Below are positions 20,517 through 30,885 of a stretch of 64,000 bases of DNA, one piece after another. Where the stretch lies: assembly GCA_008000375.1 (NCBI GenBank), contig SMOI01000041.1, forward strand, positions 106,760 to 170,759. The letters are read 5' to 3'. A model generated the notes under the pieces. That model was not told the DNA's origin and searched no databases. It saw nothing but the letters and a program-made list of their open reading frames with translations. Source of the DNA: Poteriospumella lacustris (lineage: Eukaryota; Sar; Chrysophyceae; Chromulinales; Dinobryaceae). Each line of letters starts with the position of its first letter. The stretch's first letter is position 1. Position numbers and translations under genes: made by a program.

Positions 20517-22659
20517 ATGGACAGAGTGCGAAATTTTACAGAAGCTGAACTTTCTCAAGAAGAGAAAGACGATATTGGTTTGCTGGTTAGCAAGAACTAT
20601 TTGGATCCTAAAGTTTGGACTGTGGAGAATTTTCCCGACGAATTTTTGCTGAGAGTCTGCAAACGTGCTTTGAAAGAGCAACAAGGTGAATTCCATGATT
20701 CTGTTCAACCATTACTTTTGCTGAAGTTCTTGTCGATTCATGGTGATGATCATCTCTTGAGCCACCAAATTGTGCTCGATGTTTGATCCTGTCTGCCTCT
20801 TTACCTGTGACTATCACTTCCTGATGAATATCACAATTTACTGTTTATTTGCAGGTTTTGTCCCTAATTCTGCGACGACGGCGAAAAGAAAGGAACAATT
20901 CGTGTTCGAGTTGTGCTCTGTCGAGGTGGCTACCTTCTCGGAAGGCACCACTGGATCCATTCGTGGCGAACAGCTACTGGTCAAGAGTCTGCCTAATGTG
21001 TTTTTAACCCGATACGGATGTATCCCGGAGAAGATCTACGTGCGTGACGCATATAGAACACTGTACGACAGAGCGGCACAGACACGGATTCGTCAACAGA
21101 CAGGCACCCACTGTGCCACGCTGTTCACCGGCGTTCCGGGGATCGGAAAGTCCCTCTTTCTGGTGTATTTCCTCTACCGGTTCCTGACCGACGAAAGCAT
21201 CAAAGACAAGCGCTTCGCCCTCGAGTTCACGCGAGGTGTGTACATGTGGTTCGAGCCCAGCGGTGCGCCCGGAGAGTTCTGGTGCTCGATCGAAGATGGC
21301 GTCCGCATGGACCCGAAGGAGTTCCTCCTGCTGTGCGACATCGATGACGCGATGGCGCCCGTGTCGCGCGCCCAGTGGACGTACATCTTCAGCTCCCCCA
21401 ATCCGGCCCGGTACAAAGAGATCATCAAGAACTGGCCCTCCCAGCGGTTCACCCTGCCGACCTGGAGCGAGTTGGAGCTGCTATTCGTGAGTGCGGACAT
21501 CGACAGCTGGTACGAGGCCTTCGTACTGTTTGGAGGGGTGCCGCGCTACCTGTTCCCCCAAGAAGATACTTCTCACACGGGTTCTACCATCGCAATAAAC
21601 CCCTACACGCTTATGGAGAAAGCCTTGGGAGAGAAAGGAGGAGCCATCTCGGAGTCGTTCTTCAAGTACGGCTTCGGCACGGTGGACTCGCAGCAGAGCT
21701 ACCTGCTCGTGCACATCAACCCGTCGGTGTCGGCTGCCGGTGAGGTCGACTACGACGGCGTGACGAAGTACACGTTCGCCTCGGACGCCGTCTTCCAGCG
21801 GCTGGTCCAGAAGCACCGCGATCAGCTTCTAGCCGGAGCCACGGGCATGTTCAACGCCGGCGCAGCCTCTGAGACGTACGGTGCCGTGTCCGCCGGCCAC
21901 CTCTTCGAGAAGATCTGTCTCTGGCTGACGCCAATCGATGGCACGCGCTTCACCGCTCTGTCGCTCAGTGGGGACTCCTATGCGGAGTTCGAGGTGCCGC
22001 CAGTGCGAGAGTTGCTCCCACACGACTGGAAGAAGACCGCGCGTCTAGTGCCAGACGTACTCTACGTACCGCGCATCTCGAATCTTGAGTCTGGCGACTC
22101 CTTCTACCTCGTGGGTCTCCCCGAGGGCGGGTATCAGCTGGTGGTGCTGCAGATGACCGTGGGGACGTCGCACCCCGTGAAGAGCAATGGGCTGCTCACC
22201 ATCCTGTTCGCGTACGAGGAAGATGTGCGGCTGCAGGTAGCCTGCAAGGCGCTGGTCTTTGTGCTACCTGAGCACGGTAGACTTGACGAGGAACAGGCGC
22301 TGCACACGCAGAAAGAGGAGCCGATCAACATCGCCCACGTGCCGGTGGCAGTGAGGGACTTCCAGCAGTACGTGTACAGACACAAGATAAGCGAAGCGAC
22401 CGATATACGGCCAACCGCAGCGGCGACCGGCAGCCTGAAGGAGCCGCTGGCGCAGAGCGGGCGCGGCGCCGCGCGCGAGCCCACCGCGGGCCGCGAGAGC
22501 GGTGCGAAGCGCTCGCGACCGATCAAGGACGCAGCTGCGACAGCGGCCCCTGCGGGCGCAAGCAAAGCGGCGCGTACCGACGCCGACCGCGACGCGCGCT
22601 CGTCCGCCCAGCGCCAGCAGTCGACCAGCGGCAGCGGTGACGCACGTTCCACGGCGTAG
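20517..22659 (+). CDS. Crinkler/RHS-type P-loop NTPase, two exons
   Basis: Exon 1 starts at ATG 20517 (MDRVRNFTEAELSQEEKDDI). A donor at 20686 (CAAG|GTGAAT) or 20743 (CATG|GTGATG) joins in phase to an acceptor at 20854 (TTTATTTGCAG), giving about 657 or 676 residues. With the first donor, the P-loop GVPGIGKS sits near residues 149-156 and a Walker B-like LLLCDIDD near 214. YGCIPEKIYVRDAY, FSSPNPARYKEI and FGGVPRYLF are typical of the ATPase of Crinkler (CRN) and trypanosome RHS proteins. The last 75 residues are Ala/Arg-rich and disordered with a basic KRSRPIK, a possible nuclear signal. CRN proteins in oomycetes and chytrids include effectors, but host genomes of free-living protists also have them. 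A secretion signal is not visible. Confidence 0.8.
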
Positions 22660-23149
22660 CAGCCGCCGGCGTCGTCGTCGCACATTGGTAGTACATTGGT
22701 TTGCTGGTTGGCTGCTCGACCTGTTGTGTCTGTTACGGTACTTGTTTGTTGCTGTTCCATGAAGCGTGTTGTTCCATGAGGCCTGATCACGTACACAGCA
22801 ACAATGATGGTTAATGGACACTGAAACTACTTGGGACGTAAGCGCTTGTTCAACATCAGTGAACATCAGTGCGAGAGAGTGACTGGCGGTCAGCGGTTGC
22901 ACCCCCAACTGTTGTTGCACCCACTGCGGCCCCATAGGACAGGTACTGTCAGGAGAACAACATCTCGGCCCCCATGTTACTCAACTAAGTACTGCTCTGT
23001 GGTTTCGTTGCATAGATACAACAGATACAGTACATACGCCGTACATCTATACACGTAATCTACCCCACTACCCCACGTCAACAACGGCCTCGTGATATGA
23101 TCCAACGAAGCCCCCATGGGACCGCATAGGATCCGGTGGGACGGGTCAT
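22660..23149. other. Spacer between the Crinkler-type gene and locus 12
   Basis: No supported gene. A short stretch near 22830 (CTTGGGACGTAAGCGCTTGTTCAACATCAGTG) resembles the GACGTAAGCGCTCGTT flank seen at 16930 and 18870, so array flank resumes here. Confidence 0.4.
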
Positions 23150-24079
23150 CTAGCCCCACGTGACCTGCGGCTGGTTAAACGACACGGCCTCCCGAAACAT
23201 GAAACTCCGATTGGTCACCTGCCGGGTATCCCACGTGTTCAACGACTGATTGAACGACCTCGCGCCAAAGAACATACCACACATGTTGGTGACGTGCCCA
23301 ACCTCCCACGTGTTGAGTGGCTGATTGAACGAGAAGGCGCGGTGAAATAGGTAGCTCATATTGACCACCTGCCTCACGTCCCATGTGTCCAGGGGTTGGT
23401 TAAAAGACTCGGCGCCATCAAACATACCCGCGAGATTGGATAAATGACTGACGTTCCACGTGGTCAAGGGCTGGTTGAACGACGAGGCGCGGGAGAATAT
23501 GAACGTGATGTCCGTTACTTGGCGCACATCCCACCCGGCCAATGGCTGGTTAAACGCGGTGGCGCTAGAGAACATCGCATACATGTTGGTGACATGACTC
23601 ACGTCCCACGTGTCCAACGGCTGGTCGAAGGACGAGGCACCACAGAACATGCTGTACAATGTGGCCACCTGACTCACGTTCCATGTCGCCAGCGGCTGGT
23701 TGAAAGCAGCTGCGCCTAGAAACATACGCTCCATGGTGGTGACGTTCCGTACGTCCCAATGGTCGATGCGATCGTTGAACGTGGTGTTTCGAAAGAGCGA
23801 AGCCATGTCCGTCACCTGGCTCACGTCCCAATCGTCGATCTCCCCGTACTGTTGCTTCGCGAGCGTACGGTCACTACCCCACAACTGCACTGCCTCTCGT
23901 AGCGTCTCGTTGTCGAACTTCACAAAGGCATAGTCCTTGATCATCTGTCGCACACCAAACGGCAAGATGCGGCCTCCACATTGTTCGCTTACAACGCGAT
24001 AGAGACACAAATCCACTTCCATTTTGATCGGACGGTACGTACCACCGGCTTCATCGGTTTGTTCTTGATGAGTCGTCAT
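23150..24079 (-). CDS. BspA-like/DUF285 repeat protein, locus 12
   Basis: 309 residues starting MTTHQEQTDEAGGTYRP at 24079. Module: LCLYRVVSEQCGGRILPFG, then VRQMIKDYAF. It has eight full units after FNDRIDHWDV. The protein stops abruptly inside a unit (FNQPQVTWG), lacking the capping segment seen in relatives, so the C-terminus has been truncated. Several TWNVS and TWDTR variants occupy the exposed part of the repeat. Confidence 0.86.
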   Translation of the reverse strand: MTTHQEQTDEAGGTYRPIKMEVDLCLYRVVSEQCGGRILPFGVRQMIKDYAFVKFDNETLREAVQLWGSDRTLAKQQYGEIDDWDVSQVTDMASLFRNTTFNDRIDHWDVRNVTTMERMFLGAAAFNQPLATWNVSQVATLYSMFCGASSFDQPLDTWDVSHVTNMYAMFSSATAFNQPLAGWDVRQVTDITFIFSRASSFNQPLTTWNVSHLSNLAGMFDGAESFNQPLDTWDVRQVVNMSYLFHRAFSFNQPLNTWEVGHVTNMCGMFFGARSFNQSLNTWDTRQVTNRSFMFREAVSFNQPQVTWG

Positions 24080-24564
24080 GATGGATATGGGTTGCCTATG
24101 AATAGATAGATGGATCGGCCTAGCTAATAGTAGGTAAAAAGACTTGTTCTTCGATGGATCCGAAATCTTTCATCCGTTCCTAGGGTAGTGTACAATTGGG
24201 ATCGATAGAACCACACGCTATAGTTGGTCTCTCCGTAAGAAGATTGTGCCGTACAAGGTTGAGGAGAGAAGGAACAACACTGTAGAGCGATATTCCACCT
24301 ATACTAAGTACCTCAGGTAGTTCGAGTCAACCCATGTGACCGGTTCAGGAAGAAGAAGAACCAATGATAAACAAGAACTCTTTCGCGTACTCAACCGTGT
24401 ACTTTGCATCGCACCGTCCGTAGACAGGGACGTGACTCAGTGGGCCTGTTCTTCTATGCACTTAAGTACTATATATACATTTCCTCACGGAAGATGCGAA
24501 GCCCTCAGACCGGACAGCCGAATTCTTCTCTACTACTACGGCTACTACTGGCTTGCCGCCATAC
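24080..24564. other. Spacer between loci 12 and 13
   Basis: No supported gene. The end next to locus 13 (24420-24564: TTCCTCACGGAAGATGCGAAGCCCTCAGAC) is a 3' flank shared with loci 14, 15, 16, 17, 19 and 20. Confidence 0.45.
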
Positions 24565-25551
24565 TTACGACAACGATCTCGGCGCTCCGTCAAACATAGC
24601 TAACTTATGTGGCGCCGGACGTGTATCCCACGTGCGTAGTGGTTGGTTGAACGACGAGGCCCCACAAAACATGTACCGCATATCGGAAACGCGACTCACA
24701 TCCCACGTGTCCAGTGGTTGATTGAACGACAAGGCCCCGAAGAACATACAACTCATATCGTGGACTTTCGTCACCTGCCACGTGTCCAATGGCTGGTTAA
24801 ACGACACGGCCTTCCGAAACATGCCACAGAAACTAGTGACATTGCTGACATCCCACATATTCAGTGGCTGATTGAATGACTTCGCTCCATCAAACATACC
24901 CAACAGATTCGCGACTCGGCGGACGTCCCATGTTGCCAGAGGCTGATTAAACGAAGAGGCGCGGTTGAACATGCAAGTGATATCCTTCACCTGACTCACA
25001 TCCCACGTGTGCAGTGGCTGGTTAAACGCGGTAGCGCCAGCGAATGTAAACTGCATATTGGTGACACGACTAGTATCCCAAGTAGATAAAGGCTGGTTGA
25101 ATACCTTGGCACCATGAAACATGTTTTTCAACGTCGTCACCCGACGCGTATCCCACGTGCCCAACGGCTGATTGAACGCAGGCGAACTTTGAAACATACT
25201 TTCCATCGATGTGACGTTCCCTACGTCCCAATGGTCGATGCGGTCGTTGAATGTGGTATTACTGAAAAGGTGAGCCATATTTGTTACCTGGTCCACGTCC
25301 CAATCGTTGATATCCCCGTACTGTTGAAATGCTAATGCCCTGTTGAGACACCACAGCTGCACTGCCTCTCGTAGCGTCTCATTGTCAAATACCACAAAAG
25401 CATAGTCCTTGATCAGTTGCCGCACGCCAAATGGCAAGATGCGGCCTCCGCATTGCTCGCTCACCACGCGATATAGACACAAATCCAAAACTATTTTGAT
25501 CGGACGGTGCGTACGACCGTCTTCATCGGTCCGTTCTTGAGGAGTCGCCAT
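24565..25551 (-). CDS. BspA-like/DUF285 repeat protein, locus 13
   Basis: 328 residues from ATG at 25551 (MATPQERTDEDGRTHRP), a start matching loci 25 and 28. The frame is open up to 25683, but the extra 44 residues have no counterpart. Module intact (LCLYRVVSEQCGGRILPFG, VRQLIKDYAF). Nine units, several ending in DTR or DTS rather than DVS (TWDTRRVTTLKNMF, TWDTSRVTNMQFTF). This unit pair is shared with loci 17 and 19, marking a sub-branch. It ends APHKLAMFDGAPRSLS. Confidence 0.87.
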   Translation of the reverse strand: MATPQERTDEDGRTHRPIKIVLDLCLYRVVSEQCGGRILPFGVRQLIKDYAFVVFDNETLREAVQLWCLNRALAFQQYGDINDWDVDQVTNMAHLFSNTTFNDRIDHWDVGNVTSMESMFQSSPAFNQPLGTWDTRRVTTLKNMFHGAKVFNQPLSTWDTSRVTNMQFTFAGATAFNQPLHTWDVSQVKDITCMFNRASSFNQPLATWDVRRVANLLGMFDGAKSFNQPLNMWDVSNVTSFCGMFRKAVSFNQPLDTWQVTKVHDMSCMFFGALSFNQPLDTWDVSRVSDMRYMFCGASSFNQPLRTWDTRPAPHKLAMFDGAPRSLS

Positions 25552-26134
25552 GTCCGAACATGGTTGTAATCTTGTGAATGGATGATGGATGGTTTCTTCG
25601 TTGATAGAGCTTGTGTTCTTTGGTTTTCGATCGGTTCCTGTCCCAGGCAGCAAGGCGGGAATCTCAAGTGAATCCTCAGCCAAAATCGGCCACGAACCTT
25701 CTGTCTGTCGGTAACGCGACAGATTTGGCAGCAGGTTACCTGATCACTACCTGAGGTTTCCAAACTACCTGCTGAGAGGTTCCTGACCTGCCTGGGATCT
25801 ACTAGTATATGTAGGTAACGTAGAGATGAGATTAAAAGTCCATGCCGTAGTGCAAGTTCGGGGAGAGAAGGTACAACAACACTGTGGATCGCGCTATTGC
25901 ATCCATACTTGATACCTCTTAACCCCTTGTGCGACACAGTAACTCCAATCAACGGTCCAGGAATATCTTTACAGTAAGTAAAGGAAGAAGAAGAATAGCA
26001 TTATTTCGCTTACACAGCCATGTACAGCGAACAGGTCCTTCGATAGTGACATGACTCGAGAGGCCTGATTTTCTACGCGCTCACTGATCCATTTCCCCTC
26101 ACAAGCGACAGCCAAAAGTACGACTTCCGTTTTT
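25552..26134. other. Spacer between loci 13 and 14
   Basis: The frame upstream of locus 13 stays open to 25683 without family resemblance. The remainder holds shared flank (GTACAACAACACTGTGGATCGCG-type stretch near 25870; CACTGATCCATTTCCCCTCA near 26085). No gene is supported. Confidence 0.45.
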
Positions 26135-27298
26135 TTACGACAATGATGCCGACTGTTGAAACATCGTCGCTTCCTCAAACATACCGGACCTATGTGGCGC
26201 CGGACTTATATCCCACGTGTCCAATGGTTGATTAAACGCGGAGGCTCTGAAAAACATGTACCGCATATTGGAGACATGACTCACATCCCACGTGACTAAT
26301 GGTTGATTGAACGACGAGGCCCCATCAAACATGTACCCCATATCGTTGACATGAGTCACCTCCCACGTGTCCAACGGCTGGTTGAACGACACCGCCTGCC
26401 GAAACATGTAACTCATATCGCTGACCTGCCTGACATCCCACGTAAATAACAACTGGTTGAACGAAGAAGCCTTGTGAAACAAGTAACTCATATTGGTGAC
26501 CTGTTTGACATCCCATGTATCCAGTGGTTGATTGAAGGACTTTGCCCCACAGAACACCGCACGCATATTCGTCACTTGACTCACGTCCCACCTATCTAAC
26601 GGTTGATTAAAGGCCTCGGCTCCGTCGAACAAACACGCTATATTCGATACCCTACGGACGTCCCACGTGTTCAAGGGCTGGTTGAACGACACCGCAGAAG
26701 AGAACATGTAGGCCATGAATGCGACCTGACTCACATTCCACGTGTCCAGCGGCTGGTTAAACACGGTGGCGCGAAAGAACATACAATGCATGTTGGTGAC
26801 ATGGCGCACATCCCATGTAGATAACGGCTGGTTGAACGATACGGCACCACAAAACATGGTCGCCATCGTAGTGACACGACTCACATCCCACGTGGATAAC
26901 GGCTGGTTGAATTCGGCTGCACCGACAAACATGCTATCCATCGAGGTGACGTTCCCTACGTCCCAACGGTTGATACGATCATTGAACGTGGTATTACAAA
27001 AGAGCCGAGACATGTCCGTCACCTGGCTCACGTCCCAATCGTTGATGTCCCCGTACCGTTGTAAGGCCACCGCTCGTTGACCGCACCACAGCTGCACTGC
27101 CTCTCGTAGCGTATCGTTGTCGAATGTCACAAAGGCATAGTCCTTGATCATCTGTCGCACGCCAAATGGCAAGATGCGGCCTCCACATTGCTCGCTCACG
27201 ACCCGATACAGACACAAGTCCAACACCATTTTGATCGGATGGTGCGTACGACCGGCTTCATCGGTTCGTACTGACGGTGATGTCGCCACGGCGGACAT
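26135..27298 (-). CDS. BspA-like/DUF285 repeat protein, locus 14
   Basis: 387 residues from ATG at 27298 (MSAVATSPSVRTDEAG). An upstream in-frame ATG at 27343 is less likely because locus 18 shares the MSA start. Module: LCLYRVVSEQCGGRILPFG, VRQMIKDYAF. Eleven units. Unit order (MDSMF, MATMF, MHCMF, MAYMF, IACLF, MRAVF, MSYLF) is nearly the same as in locus 18 on the opposite strand, except that locus 18 has two extra MATMF units and lacks the HKASSFNQLLFTW unit. It ends EATMFQQSASLS. Confidence 0.88.
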   Translation of the reverse strand: MSAVATSPSVRTDEAGRTHHPIKMVLDLCLYRVVSEQCGGRILPFGVRQMIKDYAFVTFDNDTLREAVQLWCGQRAVALQRYGDINDWDVSQVTDMSRLFCNTTFNDRINRWDVGNVTSMDSMFVGAAEFNQPLSTWDVSRVTTMATMFCGAVSFNQPLSTWDVRHVTNMHCMFFRATVFNQPLDTWNVSQVAFMAYMFSSAVSFNQPLNTWDVRRVSNIACLFDGAEAFNQPLDRWDVSQVTNMRAVFCGAKSFNQPLDTWDVKQVTNMSYLFHKASSFNQLLFTWDVRQVSDMSYMFRQAVSFNQPLDTWEVTHVNDMGYMFDGASSFNQPLVTWDVSHVSNMRYMFFRASAFNQPLDTWDISPAPHRSGMFEEATMFQQSASLS

Positions 27299-28105
27299 GA
27301 TTGACAATGGAGTGTTTGCTTTGTTGGATGCGAACTTGTTCATTGATAATTAGATCCAGTCTCCAATACCATACCAGTCTCAGAAATCCATAATCCGTAA
27401 TTAATCCGTAATCCATAATCAGTTTCCTGCGCTGCCGCTCACTCATGGCTCAGTGCAGCGCTTACAAAAAGTGAAACGCTCACCGTCACTCGTCGTCGTC
27501 GTCGTCGTTGTAGAACGCTGTCCAATCATCCCCCACCCCCAATACAGGAAAAGACGTAGTGTCTCCGCCTAAGGTATGAAATAAGGAGTGATGATTGGAT
27601 AAAAAGTTTCAACGCTGCTGCTGTATAGTACACAGATAGGATCGTTAGAACGGAAAGAAGTAGTTGCACTCTCCTCTCCGCATATGGATCGTGCTGTACC
27701 GTTCGAGGAAGGAATGAACACCATTGTACGGAGGGGGGTTTGCACCCATACTAGATACCTGTTGTAAGCCATGGGGCAAAGGTCCCAAACCAGAAAATAC
27801 CAATGGTCCGTTGCCGCGGAATCTGGTCCCAATGAGAACGTGGCAAGTACGGAGCTCAGCGATAGGGTGGCCAAGGTGGGCAGATTAAGGCTTCGGGTAC
27901 ACAACCGTGTATAGACGAGAAAGTCTTACGACAGTGACGTGACAGGAGGCCTGTTCTTCTTTCCCGCTACTCATAAAAGATTTCACGAAGCCCTCAGACG
28001 TTACAGACGAATGTTTACCACATTACTAATCCTACTGCCTAATGCTACCGAACATGCGACTGTTGAAACAACGTCGCTCCCTCAAACATACCTACCCTAT
28101 GCGGA
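27299..28105. other. Spacer between loci 14 and 15
   Basis: Contains a short TCG/TCA-rich run near 27485-27515. From about 27440 to the end it is homologous in order and orientation to 34990-35780 upstream of the locus 20 3' end (GCAGCGCTTACAAAAAG-type stretch; GGAAGGAATGAACACCATTGTACGG; GTATAGACGAGAAAGTCTT). That shows the 3' flank is copied with the gene. No reading frame is conserved between the two copies. Confidence 0.55.
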
Positions 28106-29179
28106 CTACGTGCTCAATGGTTGGTTGAACGCTGAGGCTCCAAAATACATGTAGTTCCTATTGGAGACGCGACTCACATCCCACGTGGCTAGTGGTTGAT
28201 TGAACGACGAGGCGCCATCAAACATGTACCCCATATCGCTGACATGAGTCACCTCCCACGTGTCCAACGGCTGGTTGAACGACACCGCCTGCCGAAACAG
28301 GTAACTCATGTCGGTGACCTGCCTGACATCCCACGTCGATAACGGCTGGTTAAACGAAGAAGCCCTGTGAAAAAAGTAACTCATATTCGTTACTTGACCC
28401 ACGTCCCACCTCTCCAGTGGTTGGTTAAAGGACTTCGCCCCACTGAACACGCCGCGCATATTCGTCACCTGACTCACGTCCCATGTGTCCAACGGTTGGT
28501 TGAATGCATCTGCTCCATTGAACATCCATGCTATGCTTGTTACTCCACTGACGTTCCACGTGTTCAAGGGTTTATTGAACGACAGGGCGGAACAGAACAT
28601 GTAGGCCATACTCGTGACCTGACTCACATTCCACGTGTCCAGCGGCTGGTTAAACGCGGAGGTGCGAGCGAACATACATTGCATATTGGTTACCCGACTC
28701 ACATCCCACGGAGATAGCGAATGGTTGAATGTCTTCGCCCCACAAAACATAGTCGCCATCGTTGTGACACGACTCACATTCCACGTGGCCAGCGACTGGT
28801 TGAATTCGACTGCGCCGCAAAACATGCTATCCATCGATGTGACGTTTCTAACGTCCCAACGGTCGATGCGATCATTGAACGTGGTATCTTCAAAGAGCCG
28901 AGACATGTCCGTCACCTGGCTCACGTCCCAATCGTTGATGCCCCCGTACCGTTGTATGGCCACCGCTCGTTGACCGCCCCACAGCTGCACCGCCTCTCGT
29001 AGCGTATCGTTGTCGAATTGCACAAAGGCATACTCCTTGATCATCTGTCGCACGCCAAACGGTAAGATGCGACCTCCACATTGCTCGCTCGCGACACGAT
29101 ACAGACACAAGTCTACTTCCATTTTGATCGGATGGTGCATACGACCGGCTTCATCGGTCCGTGCTTGAAAGGTCGCCAT
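28106..29179 (-). CDS. BspA-like/DUF285 repeat protein, locus 15 (3' end truncated)
   Basis: 357 residues from ATG at 29179 (MATFQARTDEAGRMHHP). A longer frame to 29395 is leader. Module: LCLYRVASEQCGGRILPFG, then VRQMIKEYAF. Eleven units, several with Ser or Lys in place of the usual residues (FNHSLSPWDV, FNKPLNTWNV). The frame ends at FNQPLST. Just beyond the stop, a small deletion separates it from an otherwise recognisable capping segment (GGTATGTTTGAGGGAGCGACG-like bases), so the normal ending was lost by an indel. Confidence 0.84.
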   Translation of the reverse strand: MATFQARTDEAGRMHHPIKMEVDLCLYRVASEQCGGRILPFGVRQMIKEYAFVQFDNDTLREAVQLWGGQRAVAIQRYGGINDWDVSQVTDMSRLFEDTTFNDRIDRWDVRNVTSMDSMFCGAVEFNQSLATWNVSRVTTMATMFCGAKTFNHSLSPWDVSRVTNMQCMFARTSAFNQPLDTWNVSQVTSMAYMFCSALSFNKPLNTWNVSGVTSIAWMFNGADAFNQPLDTWDVSQVTNMRGVFSGAKSFNQPLERWDVGQVTNMSYFFHRASSFNQPLSTWDVRQVTDMSYLFRQAVSFNQPLDTWEVTHVSDMGYMFDGASSFNQPLATWDVSRVSNRNYMYFGASAFNQPLST

Positions 29180-29574
29180 GTCCGGACCTGGGTTGTCTGT
29201 GAATAGATAGTTGCTTCGTTGGTAGAAGTATGTTGGTAGAAGTACGCTGGTAGAAGTCGATGACCAAGATCTGTGACCGTGCTGGTGAAAGAAATTGTAG
29301 TGTGTACAGTTTGTTTCAACAGCAACGCAGACCATAGCTGCACGTACCACAGCACGATATGTACCGTACATGTTTGAGTAGAGAAGGAACAGCACTGTGA
29401 AGCGCTACTGCATCCTTCTTACGTACCTCGACTGGAGGTAGTTCGAGTCAACAGCCCGAGAATTTCATGACACGTTTACACTAGAGAGTACACAGCCGTA
29501 TACATCGTACAGGTCCTTTGAAAGTGACGTTATATTTCCCTCATGGAAGATGTGAAGCCGTTAGAACTTGATCG
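29180..29574. other. Spacer between loci 15 and 16
   Basis: 5' flank of locus 15 with three tandem TTGGTAGAAGTA/CTGGTAGAAGT units at about 29219-29256. The locus 16 side carries the shared TTTCCCTCATGGAAGATGTGAAGCC stretch. No gene is supported. Confidence 0.5.
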
Positions 29575-30460
29575 TCAACTACTAACACTGCCAACCACTG
29601 ACGACACCGACATCGACTGTAAAAACAACGCCGCTTCTATGTCGCACCGGACGTAAATCTCACGTGTCCAATGGTTGATTGAACGACGAGGCTCCATTAA
29701 ACATGCACCTCCATTAAACATGTCGGAGACGCGGCTCACATCCCACGTGGATAACGGCTGATTAAATAACTTCGCCCCACAGAACACGCCGCGCATATTC
29801 GTCACCTGACTCACGTCCCATGTGTCCAATGGTTGGTTGAAAGCATCTGCTCCATTGAACATCCATGCTATGTTTGTTACGCCACTGACGTTCCACGTGT
29901 TCAAGGGCTGGTTGAACGACAATGCAGAACAGAACATGTGATACATAGTCGTGATTGTACGCGGAGGCGCGACAGAACATATGCTGCATATTGGTGACGC
30001 GACTCACATCCCACGTTGATAGTAACCGGTTAAACGACTCGGCATCATGAAACATGTTTTTCATCGTCGTCCCTTGACGTACATCCCACGTGTCCGGCGG
30101 CTGGTTGAACGCAGGCGAATTAGCAAACGTACCTTCCTAACGCCCCAATGGTCGATGCGAACGGGATCCAAGAATATAGTTTGCCCATGTCGGTGATATG
30201 GCTCACGTCCCAGTCGTTGATATTACCATGATGCTGAAATGCGAATGGTCTGTTGCGACACCAGCCTGTCGTAGCGTCTTGTTGTCGAACGACACCCAGG
30301 TATAGTCCTTGATCATCTGTCGCACGCCAAACGGCAAGATGCGGCCTCTGCATCTCTCGCTCACCACGCAATACAGACACAAGTCCAATACCATTTTGAT
30401 CGGATGGTAAGCACACCCAGCATCATCGGTTCGTACTTGAAGGGTCGCTATGGTGGACAT
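29575..30460 (-). pseudogene. BspA-like/DUF285 repeat gene, locus 16, multiply deleted
   Basis: Starts MSTIATLQVRTDDAG at 30460 and reads LCLYCVVSERCRGRILPFG, VRQMIKDYTW, LRQA. Near 30265 ten bases (from the AVRLW codons) are missing and the frame shifts. The first repeat has lost its FND segment. Further breaks lie near 30130 and 29945. Four good units (MYHMF, IAWMF, MRGVF) run in one frame at 29760-29946 and match locus 15 closely. The final part duplicates a CTCCATTAAACATG segment and reads through a foreign tail to 29575. Confidence 0.82.
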
Positions 30461-30885
30461 GATTGTCTATTAACAGAGATGTGGCTTCGATAGAAGAACT
30501 TAGGCCCTTAGTGATCAGTTCCCGCCGCTGCTCTGCCGCTGGGACAGATGCACTATGTACAGATAGGATCGCTCAAACCGCAGCGTATAGGTGCACTCTC
30601 GAGATATGGATTGTCCAGTACAATCAGGAGGGGAGACTAAACACTACTGTGGCGCTTTATTGGACCCCGCGGTATGTACCTCTTGTGGTTCGAGTCAACG
30701 GTCTTCGATATCAATACAAAAGAGGCTTTCGCGTACACAGCCGTGCATACTGCACAGGTCCTTCAACGGTAACGCCGTTTGTTCTTTCATGCAGTTACAC
30801 CTCATTGCCTCATGGAAGATACGAAGCCCTCAGACTTGATAGCCACATTTATCTCCACTACGACTACTATCACCCACTGCACTAC
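30461..30885. other. Spacer between loci 16 and 17
   Basis: CTATGTACAGATAGGATCG at about 30550 lies 90 bp upstream of the locus 16 start, and the same bases stand 90 bp upstream of locus 17 at about 31988. The 3' flank of locus 17 (CCTCATGGAAGATACGAAGCCCTCAGAC) lies near 30808. No gene is supported. Confidence 0.5.

Noticed and set aside
28367-28717. Long open frames antisense to the repeat genes, reading as HVPRVQRLVE-type repeats (also at 17339, 26603, 48910, 59317 and elsewhere)
   Set aside because: The 75-bp unit lacks stops in other frames, so every intact gene casts periodic shadow frames. They lack the module, a consistent start, and independence from the sense repeats.
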